Origin: VRUE01 sp035712345
GTDB taxonomy: Bacteria > Actinomycetota > Thermoleophilia > Solirubrobacterales > 70-9
DNA length: 13,686 bases
Reading direction: 5' to 3'
NCBI GenBank assembly: GCA_035712345.1
Contig: DASTAY010000038.1
Coordinates: 1 to 13,686, forward strand
Position numbers and translations under genes: made by a program. Below are positions 7,399 through 12,817 of this stretch, piece by piece. The notes below the pieces were generated by a model, which was not told where the DNA came from, did no database searches, and saw only the letters and a list, made by a program, of their open reading frames with translations. Every line of letters starts with the position of its first letter. The stretch's first letter is position 1.

Positions 7399-8022
7399 AT
7401 GCGGAGCACACGCGGCATCACTGACTCACTCTCCGACCACAAGCTGCCCCGCGGGAGACATGGGATCCCGCGGGAGCAGGTGGCGGAGAGCCAGCGCTGG
7501 CGGCTCCTCGGGGCCGCGGCGGAGGTCCTGGCCGAGCGTGGGTACGTGCGGGCCCGGGTCGAGGACATCGCCACGCGGGCCGGGGTCTCGCGCGGCACGC
7601 TCTACGAGCAGTTCGACAGCCTCGGCGCCTGTCTGCTTGCGGCTTACGAGATGGCCGCGGATTGCGTCTGCGACCTGGCCGTCGGCGCCTGCGCTGGGGA
7701 GGGCAGTTGGGAGGAGCGCCTGCGGACGGCGCTCGACGAGATCCTGCTCTTCCTCGCCGAGGAGCCGGCCCTCGCTCACCTGCTCGGCGCCGAAGCCGCT
7801 CTGAGCGTGCCGGCGATTGGCGCGGCGCGCGAGCGATTGCTCGACAGGTTGGCGGCGATGGGGGCGGAGCGGTATTCGCTGGAAGGCGCCGCCGCTTTCG
7901 CCTCGGAGAGGGTCGCGGTCGGTGAGGCGGATCGCCTGCCGGCTCTGGCCGGCCAGCTCGCCGAGCTCATCCGCCCCGCGGCGGGATCCAGGCGGCAGCG
8001 GCGCGGCGGGCCTTCCACGTAG
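7399..8022 (+). CDS. TetR-family transcriptional regulator 1, 207 aa
   Basis: The TetR N-terminal DNA-binding domain is clear: AAEVLAERGYVRARVEDIAT then RAGVSRGTLYEQFDS, with the helix-turn-helix at about 52-72. It is preceded by the arm KLPRGRHGIPREQVAESQRW shared with two other regulators in the window. The C-terminal ligand domain is divergent, as usual for TetR, and short. ATG 7399 has no obvious Shine-Dalgarno sequence but is 11 bases after the upstream stop, so coupled translation with the GST-like gene is plausible. Its 3' end overlaps the convergent minus-strand TetR gene by 56 bases. The ligand and target are unknown; the upstream secreted-protein operon is a candidate target by position only. 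Confidence 0.85.
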   Translation: MRSTRGITDSLSDHKLPRGRHGIPREQVAESQRWRLLGAAAEVLAERGYVRARVEDIATRAGVSRGTLYEQFDSLGACLLAAYEMAADCVCDLAVGACAGEGSWEERLRTALDEILLFLAEEPALAHLLGAEAALSVPAIGAARERLLDRLAAMGAERYSLEGAAAFASERVAVGEADRLPALAGQLAELIRPAAGSRRQRRGGPST

Positions 8023-8671
8023 CCAGGGGGGCGGCGGTCATCTCCTCCCAGGCGGCGGACTCGCCGAGGTACTGCATGACGACGAAGTGGAGCAGGCCGG
8101 GCAGCATCTCTGGCGCGCGCTCGGCGTCGCCGTCCAACAATTTCGCCGCCAAGAGGGTGTCGATCGCCCCTACAATGAAGTCAGACGTAATAGGAGGTGG
8201 AGCTTGGCGAGAGGGGATCTCGTGGCGCGCGCTGTCCAGCGCGCGGGAGAGGCGCTCCATCAGATCGCGCCGCTGGGCGAGCGAACGCTCGCCCGCCGCA
8301 TGGACCTCGACCAGCAGCGCCTTCGCCGTGGCCGGCCGGTTGGCGCAGAACTCGAGCAGCTCGGCCAGGCTCGCGCGCAGGCCCTCGCGCCAGGTGGGTT
8401 GGCGCCGGGCGGCCCCGACGATGCGCCGGTAGAGCCACTCGCCGGCCTCGCCGTAGGCCTGCGCGAAGCAGTCCTCGCGATCCGCGAAGTGCTTGTAGAA
8501 GGTGGCGCGGCTCGTCTGCGCCCGCTCGATCACGTGGCGGACGGCGACCTGCTCGAAGCCGAGCTCGCCACTCGTGAGCAGCATCGCCTCGAGGATCCGC
8601 TCGCGTGGAGGCCGTCGCCCGCGAGGTCCGGGAAAGGCTATGACCGAGCCGCTGTCGCTTTCCGAAAACAT
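7967..8671 (-). CDS. TetR-family transcriptional regulator 2, 234 aa
   Basis: The helix-turn-helix segment (ILEAMLLTSGELGFEQVAV, then RAQTSRATFYKHFADREDCF, about 26-70) is a canonical TetR_N domain. The rest is a helical C-terminal domain of normal length. The N-terminus (MFSESDSGSVIAFPGPRGRR) lacks the LPxGRHxxPR arm seen in its plus-strand neighbours, so it belongs to a different subgroup. ATG 8671 follows AAAGG about 4 bases upstream on the minus strand. The gene is divergent from the next TetR across an AT-rich region of about 110 bases, the classic arrangement for mutual or auto-regulation. Ligand unknown. Confidence 0.87.
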   Translation of the reverse strand: MFSESDSGSVIAFPGPRGRRPPRERILEAMLLTSGELGFEQVAVRHVIERAQTSRATFYKHFADREDCFAQAYGEAGEWLYRRIVGAARRQPTWREGLRASLAELLEFCANRPATAKALLVEVHAAGERSLAQRRDLMERLSRALDSARHEIPSRQAPPPITSDFIVGAIDTLLAAKLLDGDAERAPEMLPGLLHFVVMQYLGESAAWEEMTAAPLATWKARRAAAAWIPPRGG

Positions 8672-8782
8672 AAACCTTTTGTCTAGGTATAGCAGCTTTT
8701 AGAAACAAGGTTGCCTAGAACGCCGTGTTTTCTGTAGAAAAGGCAAATAGACATCAGATATATGTTTTGGTACCGTCTTGGC
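8672..8782. promoter_or_regulatory. AT-rich divergent promoter/operator region between two TetR genes
   Basis: This 111-base stretch is visibly richer in A and T than all surrounding DNA and separates two divergent TetR genes. It holds a 6-bp inverted repeat TTTTCT-GT-AGAAAA (8728-8741), a distant pair TCTAGG (8682-8687) and CCTAGA (8714-8719), and a pair AACCTT (8673-8678) and AAGGTT (8707-8712). A related motif recurs: TAGAAACAAGG (8700-8710), TAGAAAAGG (8735-8743) and, on the minus strand, TAGACAAAAGG ending at 8675. No good -35/-10 pair could be assigned in either direction. Autoregulation by one or both TetR proteins is expected for the family but not shown. Confidence 0.5.
8728..8741. 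repeat. Inverted repeat, candidate TetR operator
   Basis: TTTTCT and AGAAAA form perfect 6-bp arms around GT. A short symmetrical site about 42-54 bases upstream of the plus-strand TetR start is suitable as an operator half-site pair. Chance occurrence in an AT-rich patch cannot be excluded. Confidence 0.4.
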
Positions 8783-9469
8783 ATGGCCGATTCGCGGTCA
8801 CTCTCGGAGCGTCTCTCCAAACTGCCACCGGGACGGCATCTGATCCCGCGCGACTTCGTCTCGCAGAACCAGCGCGAGCGGATGCTGCTGGCGACCGCCG
8901 AGCTGGTCGCCGAGCGCGGCTACCAGAAGACGACGATCGAGCTGATCGCGAAGACCGCGCGGGTCGCCCTGGTCACCTTCTACGAGCACTTCGCCAACAA
9001 GGAAGAGTGCTTCCTCGCCGCCTTCGACGAGAGCGTCGCCGCCGCCGGCGAGGTCTTCGGCGAGCTGGTCGACCCCGAGCAGCCCTGGGTCGACCAGATC
9101 TCCACCGGGCTCGAGGTCTTCCTCGAGATGGTGGTCGGCGAGCAGGCGCGGGCGAAGCTCTGCATCGTCGAGGCCCAGGCGGCCGGGGGAGAAGCGTTGG
9201 CCCGCTACCAGTCGATGCTGGAGAGCGTCGCGCCGAAGCTGCGCGAGGGACGGGAGCTGAATCCGCGGGCCGCCCGCCTGCCCGACGGGCTCGAGGTGGC
9301 GATCGCCGGCGGGCTGACGTGGCTGGTCCACCAGCGGCTGATCTCCGGCCGGGTCGACGATCTCAAGGGATTGCTGCCGGAGATGCTGCAGGTGACTCTG
9401 ACGCCATACGTGGGGGAGGTAGAGGCGGCGCGGGCGGCGCAAGCGGCCCAGGCCCGGGTGGCGGCATAG
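8783..9469 (+). CDS. TetR-family transcriptional regulator 3, 228 aa
   Basis: The arm KLPPGRHLIPRDFVSQNQRE (14-33) is followed by a TetR_N domain: ATAELVAERGYQKTTIELIA then VTFYEHFANKEECFLAAF. The usual AGVSRxTFY turn is replaced by ARVALVTFY (59-67), so the recognition helix is unusual at the position before the conserved TFYxHF. The C-terminal half is a helical domain of normal size ending in an Ala-rich tail. ATG 8783 is preferred because MADSRS fits the arm length of its relatives; ATG 8762 adds seven residues. Neither has a clear Shine-Dalgarno sequence, so a leaderless message is possible. Two more TetR genes follow in the same direction. Confidence 0.85.
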   Translation: MADSRSLSERLSKLPPGRHLIPRDFVSQNQRERMLLATAELVAERGYQKTTIELIAKTARVALVTFYEHFANKEECFLAAFDESVAAAGEVFGELVDPEQPWVDQISTGLEVFLEMVVGEQARAKLCIVEAQAAGGEALARYQSMLESVAPKLREGRELNPRAARLPDGLEVAIAGGLTWLVHQRLISGRVDDLKGLLPEMLQVTLTPYVGEVEAARAAQAAQARVAA

Positions 9470-9518
9470 TGGTCGCCGCCGAGGCGAATCCAGGCGCGGG
9501 GAGTTGGGCCGGGGCGAT

Positions 9519-10139
9519 GTGAGCAGCGCCCGCAAAGGACGCGATCCGGCGCGGGAGAGGATCGCCGCCGCGATGATCGAGATGGTCGCCGAGCACGGCT
9601 TCGCGGCCGTCGACGTCGAGACGGTGTGCGCGCACGCCGACGTCGCGCGCACCCATTTCGATCGCTGCTTCGCCGATCTCGAGGACTGCTTCCTCGCCCT
9701 CCACGACGAGGCGATGGAGGAGCTCTGCGGCCACGTCGACGCCGCCTGCGCCGGGCGCGCCGCCTGGCACGACCGGATCTGGGCGGCGGGCGTGGCGGCG
9801 ATGCGCTTCCTGCAGGAGGACTCTGTACGCGCGCGCTTCCTCGTCGTCTCGGTCAACGGCTCCGGCAGCGGCGCCCAGGAGCGCCGCGACCGGATCGTCC
9901 GGCGCATCGCCGACTTCCTCGACGGCGGGCGGGGCGAGGTCGGAGGGGAGCGGCCGATGTCGCGCTGCACGGCGGAAATCGCCGCGGGCGCCGTCTACAA
10001 CACGATCCTCGCCAAAGTCGAATCCGGCTCGGTCGAACGGGGGGAGGAGTTCCTGCCCGAGCTGATCTACCTGGCGACGATGCCCTACCTGGGCGCCCGC
10101 GCCGCCGAGGACGAGCTGCTCGTCCAGCCGCTGCGGTAG
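9519..10139 (+). CDS. TetR-like regulator 4 with diverged recognition helix, 206 aa
   Basis: Helices 1-2 of a TetR_N domain are recognisable (ARERIAAAMIEMVAEHGFAA) and the region after the helix-turn-helix matches (FADLEDCFLALHDEA). The conserved VSRxTFYxHF segment has become VARTHFDRCF, with the near-invariant Tyr replaced by Asp and the His by Cys. The C-terminal part ends like its neighbours (FLPELIYLATMPYLGA compares with LLPEMLQVTLTPYVG in regulator 3). GTG 9519 is chosen over TTG 9504 because GGGG at 9511-9514 is suitably placed and TTG has its purine tract directly abutting. The gap from regulator 3 is 49 bases and to regulator 5 is 14, suggesting co-transcription. It may bind DNA differently or not at all. 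Confidence 0.8.
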   Translation: MSSARKGRDPARERIAAAMIEMVAEHGFAAVDVETVCAHADVARTHFDRCFADLEDCFLALHDEAMEELCGHVDAACAGRAAWHDRIWAAGVAAMRFLQEDSVRARFLVVSVNGSGSGAQERRDRIVRRIADFLDGGRGEVGGERPMSRCTAEIAAGAVYNTILAKVESGSVERGEEFLPELIYLATMPYLGARAAEDELLVQPLR

Positions 10140-10153
10140 ATAATGACCGCACG

Positions 10154-10813
10154 ATGGCGGGGGACAAAGAGAACGTTTCGCCGAGGCTCCCCGCGGGTCG
10201 CCATGGCCTCCCCCGTGAGTTCATCGTCCAGAACCAGCGCGAGCGGATCGTCACGGCGCTCGTCGACGTCGTCGCCGAGCGGGGCTACAACGCGACCACC
10301 GTCGCCAACATCACCAAGGCGGCCTCGGTCTCGCGCCGCACCTTCTACGAGCACTTCGCCGACAAGGAAGCGTGCTTTCTCGCGGCCTACGAGATGGTCG
10401 CCGACCACATCGCCGCTTCGATGCAGGCGGCCGCGGAGGCCTTCGAGGAGTGGCCGCAGAAGGTGCGCGCGGCGCTGGCGACGATGCTGCGCTTCCTCGC
10501 CGGTGAGCCCGAGCTCGCCCGGCTCTGCATGATCGAGCCGATCGCCGCCGGTGGTGAGATCGCCGCCCGCCACCGCGCCTCGATGCAGGGCCTGGTCGAG
10601 ATCCTCAAGGCGGGCCGTCCCGAGCACGGCGGCGAGCATCCGCTGCCCGAGGCGACCGAGGAGGCCCTGGTCGGCGGGATCGTCTCGCTGATCATCCGCG
10701 AGCTCAGCGCCGGCCGCACCGAGCAGCTCGAGGCGCTCCTGCCCGACCTGGTCGAGCTCACCCTCGGCCCCTACGTCGGCGCCGAGGAGGCCGAGCGCCT
10801 GGCTCGCCAATAA
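10154..10813 (+). CDS. TetR-family transcriptional regulator 5, 219 aa
   Basis: This is the most canonical regulator of the set: arm RLPAGRHGLPREFIVQNQRE (11-30), then VAERGYNATTVANIT and KAASVSRRTFYEHFADKEAC (55-74). The C-terminal domain is helical and ends in GPYVGAEEAERLARQ, like regulator 3. The high similarity in arm and domain order to regulators 1 and 3 indicates paralogy. ATG 10154 lies 14 bases after the preceding stop with no evident Shine-Dalgarno sequence, so translation may be coupled. The open frame extends far upstream through regulator 4 in another frame, but that part is a shadow. The toxin-antitoxin pair begins 31 bases downstream. Confidence 0.88.
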   Translation: MAGDKENVSPRLPAGRHGLPREFIVQNQRERIVTALVDVVAERGYNATTVANITKAASVSRRTFYEHFADKEACFLAAYEMVADHIAASMQAAAEAFEEWPQKVRAALATMLRFLAGEPELARLCMIEPIAAGGEIAARHRASMQGLVEILKAGRPEHGGEHPLPEATEEALVGGIVSLIIRELSAGRTEQLEALLPDLVELTLGPYVGAEEAERLARQ

Positions 10814-10816
10814 GCC

Positions 10817-10838
10817 ACTGTGCTACTGTGAAACTGTG
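10817..10838 (+). repeat. Three ACTGTG direct repeats at 8-bp spacing, candidate RHH operator
   Basis: ACTGTG occurs at 10817-10822, 10825-10830 and 10833-10838, separated each time by 2 bases. The array directly precedes the antitoxin start and overlaps the alternative GTG 10836. Ribbon-helix-helix proteins commonly bind short tandem boxes at about this spacing (MetJ uses 8-bp boxes), so autoregulation by the antitoxin is plausible. Confidence 0.5.
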
Positions 10839-10844
10839 GTGCAC

Positions 10845-11084
10845 ATGAAGAACATCACGGTTTCGGTGCCGGAGGACGTCTACCGAGCCGCCCGCGTCCG
10901 CGCCGCGGAAGACGGAAGCTCGGTCAGCTCACTCGTTACCCACTACCTGCGCTCGCTGGGAGAGAGGGAGTCCGAGTTCGCACGGTTGGAGGCGCTGCAG
11001 GCCGAAGTCTTCGCCGAAATCGATCATTTCCGGGCCTCAGACCGGCTGAGTCGCGACGAGCTCTACAGCCGTGCGGTTCGTTGA
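10845..11084 (+). CDS. Ribbon-helix-helix antitoxin (VapB/CopG type), 79 aa
   Basis: The N-terminus MKNITVSVPEDVYRAARVRA followed by DGSSVSSLVTHYLRSL has the strand-helix-helix pattern of RHH DNA-binding proteins. The acidic, helical C-terminal half (ARLEALQAEVFAEIDHF) would be the toxin-binding part. It overlaps the PIN toxin gene by 14 bases, the usual antitoxin-first order, and is preceded by a tandem 6-bp repeat that may be its operator. ATG 10845 is chosen for its match to the family start; GTG codons at 10836 and 10839 are in-frame alternatives. No Shine-Dalgarno sequence is visible. It should neutralise the partner nuclease and repress the operon; both are family knowledge. Confidence 0.85.
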   Translation: MKNITVSVPEDVYRAARVRAAEDGSSVSSLVTHYLRSLGERESEFARLEALQAEVFAEIDHFRASDRLSRDELYSRAVR

Positions 11085-11484
11085 CACGAATATCCTGCTC
11101 TACTCGATTTCGCGCAATCCAGAGGAGGCGCACAAGGCCGAGCTCGCACGGGGCACCCTCGGCGAACGTGACCTCGCGCTCTCCGTCCAGGTCCTGCAGG
11201 AGTTCTACGTCCAAGCGACGCGCGCAAGCAAATCGGACTCACTCCCGCACGAGCGGGCGAGCCGGCTGGTCGAGTCCTTCCTGCGCCTTCCGACCGTGGA
11301 CATCACGCCGCAGCTGTTGCGGGCGGCGCTTGCGACGCGGGAGCGTTTCCAGATCTCCTACTGGGACGCGGCGATCATCGAGGCAGCTCGCTCGCTCGGC
11401 TGTGAAACGGTGCTCTCGGAGGACCTGAGCGACGGTCAGGATTATGCCGGTGTGAGGGTCCAGAACCCGTTCCGGCCGGCCTGA
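11071..11484 (+). CDS. vapC: PIN-domain ribonuclease toxin (VapC type), 137 aa
   Basis: The protein opens with MRFVDTNILLYSIS, the PIN-domain first strand with catalytic Asp5. Further acidic positions of the metal site are Glu44 (VLQEFYVQAT), Asp99 (YWDAAII) and the acidic cluster 117-121 (SEDLSDG). The length is typical of VapC. VapC toxins cleave RNA, often tRNA or rRNA, when freed from the antitoxin; the target here is unknown. GTG 11071 lies inside the antitoxin reading frame, so translation is probably coupled. All four acidic positions are present, so it is expected to be active. The gene ends 18 bases from the convergent acetyltransferase gene. Confidence 0.9.
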   Translation: MRFVDTNILLYSISRNPEEAHKAELARGTLGERDLALSVQVLQEFYVQATRASKSDSLPHERASRLVESFLRLPTVDITPQLLRAALATRERFQISYWDAAIIEAARSLGCETVLSEDLSDGQDYAGVRVQNPFRPA

Positions 11485-11502
11485 GGGCGCAGCCTGGAGT
11501 CG

Positions 11503-11910
11503 CTACAGGTTGCGCACGCGGCGGCCGATCTCGGTGTCGCGCGGGTAGCCGGCGGCGTCCCAGAAGGAGCCGGCTGCCTCGTCGTCGTGGGCGACGAGGG
11601 CGGTGATCCGGCGCGCGCCGCAGCCGCGGAGGTAGTCCTCGGCGGCCCGCGTGAGCAGCAGGCCGATGCCCTTGCGCCGATACCGGTCGTCGACCGCAAG
11701 CCGGTAGATGTTGCCCCGCCAGCCGTCCCAGCCCGCGATGACGGCGCCCACCACCTGCCCGCCGTCCTCGGCCACGAGCAGGGCGGCCGGTGACCCCTGC
11801 AGCAATCGCTCGACGTCCTCGCGGCGATCCGGCGTGCTGGCGTGGGCGCTGCGGGACGACGCCCACAGCTCCAGCACCGCGTCGACGTCGTCTCGGCTGG
11901 CGCGGCGCAC
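11503..11910 (-). CDS. GNAT-family N-acetyltransferase, 135 aa
   Basis: The sequence follows the GNAT fold: start VRRASRDDVDAVLELWASS, central strands ALLVAEDGGQVVGAVIA, strand 4 with the acetyl-CoA loop YRLAVDDRYRRKGIGLLL (R78-R79-K-G81-I-G83), then ITALVAHDDEAAGSFWDAAGY (motif B). It transfers an acetyl group from acetyl-CoA to an amine; the acceptor cannot be read from sequence. GTG 11910 is chosen because GAGAGG (11917-11922 on the plus strand) lies 6 bases upstream; TTG 11931 would add seven residues and has no ribosome binding site. It follows the transporter genes on the same strand after about 60 bases, so it could be their last operon member or independent. Confidence 0.87.
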   Translation of the reverse strand: MRRASRDDVDAVLELWASSRSAHASTPDRREDVERLLQGSPAALLVAEDGGQVVGAVIAGWDGWRGNIYRLAVDDRYRRKGIGLLLTRAAEDYLRGCGARRITALVAHDDEAAGSFWDAAGYPRDTEIGRRVRNL

Positions 11911-11916
11911 GCTGAT

Positions 11917-11922
11917 CCTCTC
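11917..11922 (-). promoter_or_regulatory. Ribosome binding site for the GNAT gene
   Basis: On the minus strand GAGAGG lies 6 bases before GTG 11910 and decides the start against the unsupported TTG at 11931. Confidence 0.5.
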
Positions 11923-11971
11923 GCCCGTCAAGCCGTGAGCTTAGCGGCGGCTCCGCCCTGGGCACTGCGGT

Positions 11972-12817
11972 CTACGGCACCGCGGTTGCCTCGGCTTCGA
12001 CCGGGCCGCCGCGGGCGGACGCCACGCCGCCCTCCTCGCGGGTCAGGCGGTGGGCGAGATAGACCGGGGCGATCGAGATCAGGATCACGATCACCGCGAC
12101 GGCGTCGACGATCGGCAGCTCGTGCGGGCGGAAGAGGTTGCGGAAGATCCAGATCGGCAGCGTTTCTTCAGCCGCCCCGATCGTGAACGTGGTGACGATG
12201 ATCTCGTCGAAGGAGAGCGCGAAGGCGAGCAGCGCGCCGGCGCCGAGCGCCGAGCGCATGCTCGGGAAGGTGACGAAGCGGAAGGTCTGCCAGGTGTGGG
12301 CCCCGAGGTCGGCCGAGGCCTCCTCGAAGGAGGTCGACATGCGCCGCAGGCGGGCGACGGCGTTGTTGTAGACGACGACGATGCAGAAGGTCGCGTGGCC
12401 GATGATCACCGTCAGCAGGGTCAGCTGGAAGCCGAGCACCTGGGTGAAGCTGTTGCTCAGCGCGACGCCGGTGACGATCCCCGGCAGGGCGATCGGCAGG
12501 ATGACGAGCAGCGAGACGCTCTCGCGCCCGAAGAAGCGAAAGCGGCTGACGGCGAGCGACGCCATCGTCCCCAGGGCGATCGCGATCGCCGTCGCCACCA
12601 GGCCGACCTCGACCGAGGTGAGCAGCGCTTCCCGCGCGCTTTCGCTTTCGAACGCCTTTTCGAACCATTCGAAGGTCAGGCTCGGCGGCGGCCACTTGAG
12701 GATCTTGCTCGAGTTGAAGGCGTAGATGCCGATCACGACCAGCGGGAAGTAGATGAAGGCGAGCCCGAGGCCGACGGCGCCGCGCAGCAGGATCCGCGCT
12801 CTGCGGGAGAGGCGCAT
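11972..12817 (-). CDS. ABC transporter permease, PotC-like, 281 aa
   Basis: This is an inner-membrane permease of the polyamine/opine/phosphonate (POPT) importer group. About six membrane segments are visible, including 13-34 (GAVGLGLAFIYFPLVVIGIY), 66-90, 101-121, 133-151, 187-210 and 236-255. The EAA loop that docks to the ATPase reads EASADLGAHTWQTFRFVTFP (166-185). FNSSKILKWPPPSLTFEWFE just after the first segment is typical of PotC relatives. The start ATG 12817 shares its A with the stop of the upstream permease (TGATG), showing coupled translation. A hydrophilic tail (about 258-281) exceeds the core. Substrate is likely a polyamine or similar small cation, but amino-acid-like substrates occur in this group. 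The ATPase and binding protein are not in the window. Confidence 0.87.
   Translation of the reverse strand: MRLSRRARILLRGAVGLGLAFIYFPLVVIGIYAFNSSKILKWPPPSLTFEWFEKAFESESAREALLTSVEVGLVATAIAIALGTMASLAVSRFRFFGRESVSLLVILPIALPGIVTGVALSNSFTQVLGFQLTLLTVIIGHATFCIVVVYNNAVARLRRMSTSFEEASADLGAHTWQTFRFVTFPSMRSALGAGALLAFALSFDEIIVTTFTIGAAEETLPIWIFRNLFRPHELPIVDAVAVIVILISIAPVYLAHRLTREEGGVASARGGPVEAEATAVP

Noticed and set aside
8762..8782. ATG 8762 as the start of regulator 3
   Set aside because: The added MFWYRLG is unlike the N-termini of related regulators and lies in the probable promoter; kept only as an alternative.
8798..9970. 390-codon open frame on the minus strand
   Set aside because: It lies antisense to regulators 3 and 4, is rich in Arg/Pro/Ser low-complexity sequence, and matches no family; it is a high-GC shadow of the real genes.
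9626..10153. Long upstream extension of regulator 5 reading frame
   Set aside because: The extra N-terminal part is Arg-rich shadow sequence of regulator 4 in another frame; the real protein begins at the MAGDKENV segment before the conserved arm.
11485..11502. Terminator between the convergent toxin and acetyltransferase genes
   Set aside because: Only 18 bases with no convincing hairpin or T-run.
11946..11957. GGCGG-CT-CCGCC palindrome as a terminator after the permease genes
   Set aside because: The loop is only two bases, the stem five, and there is no T-run on either strand.
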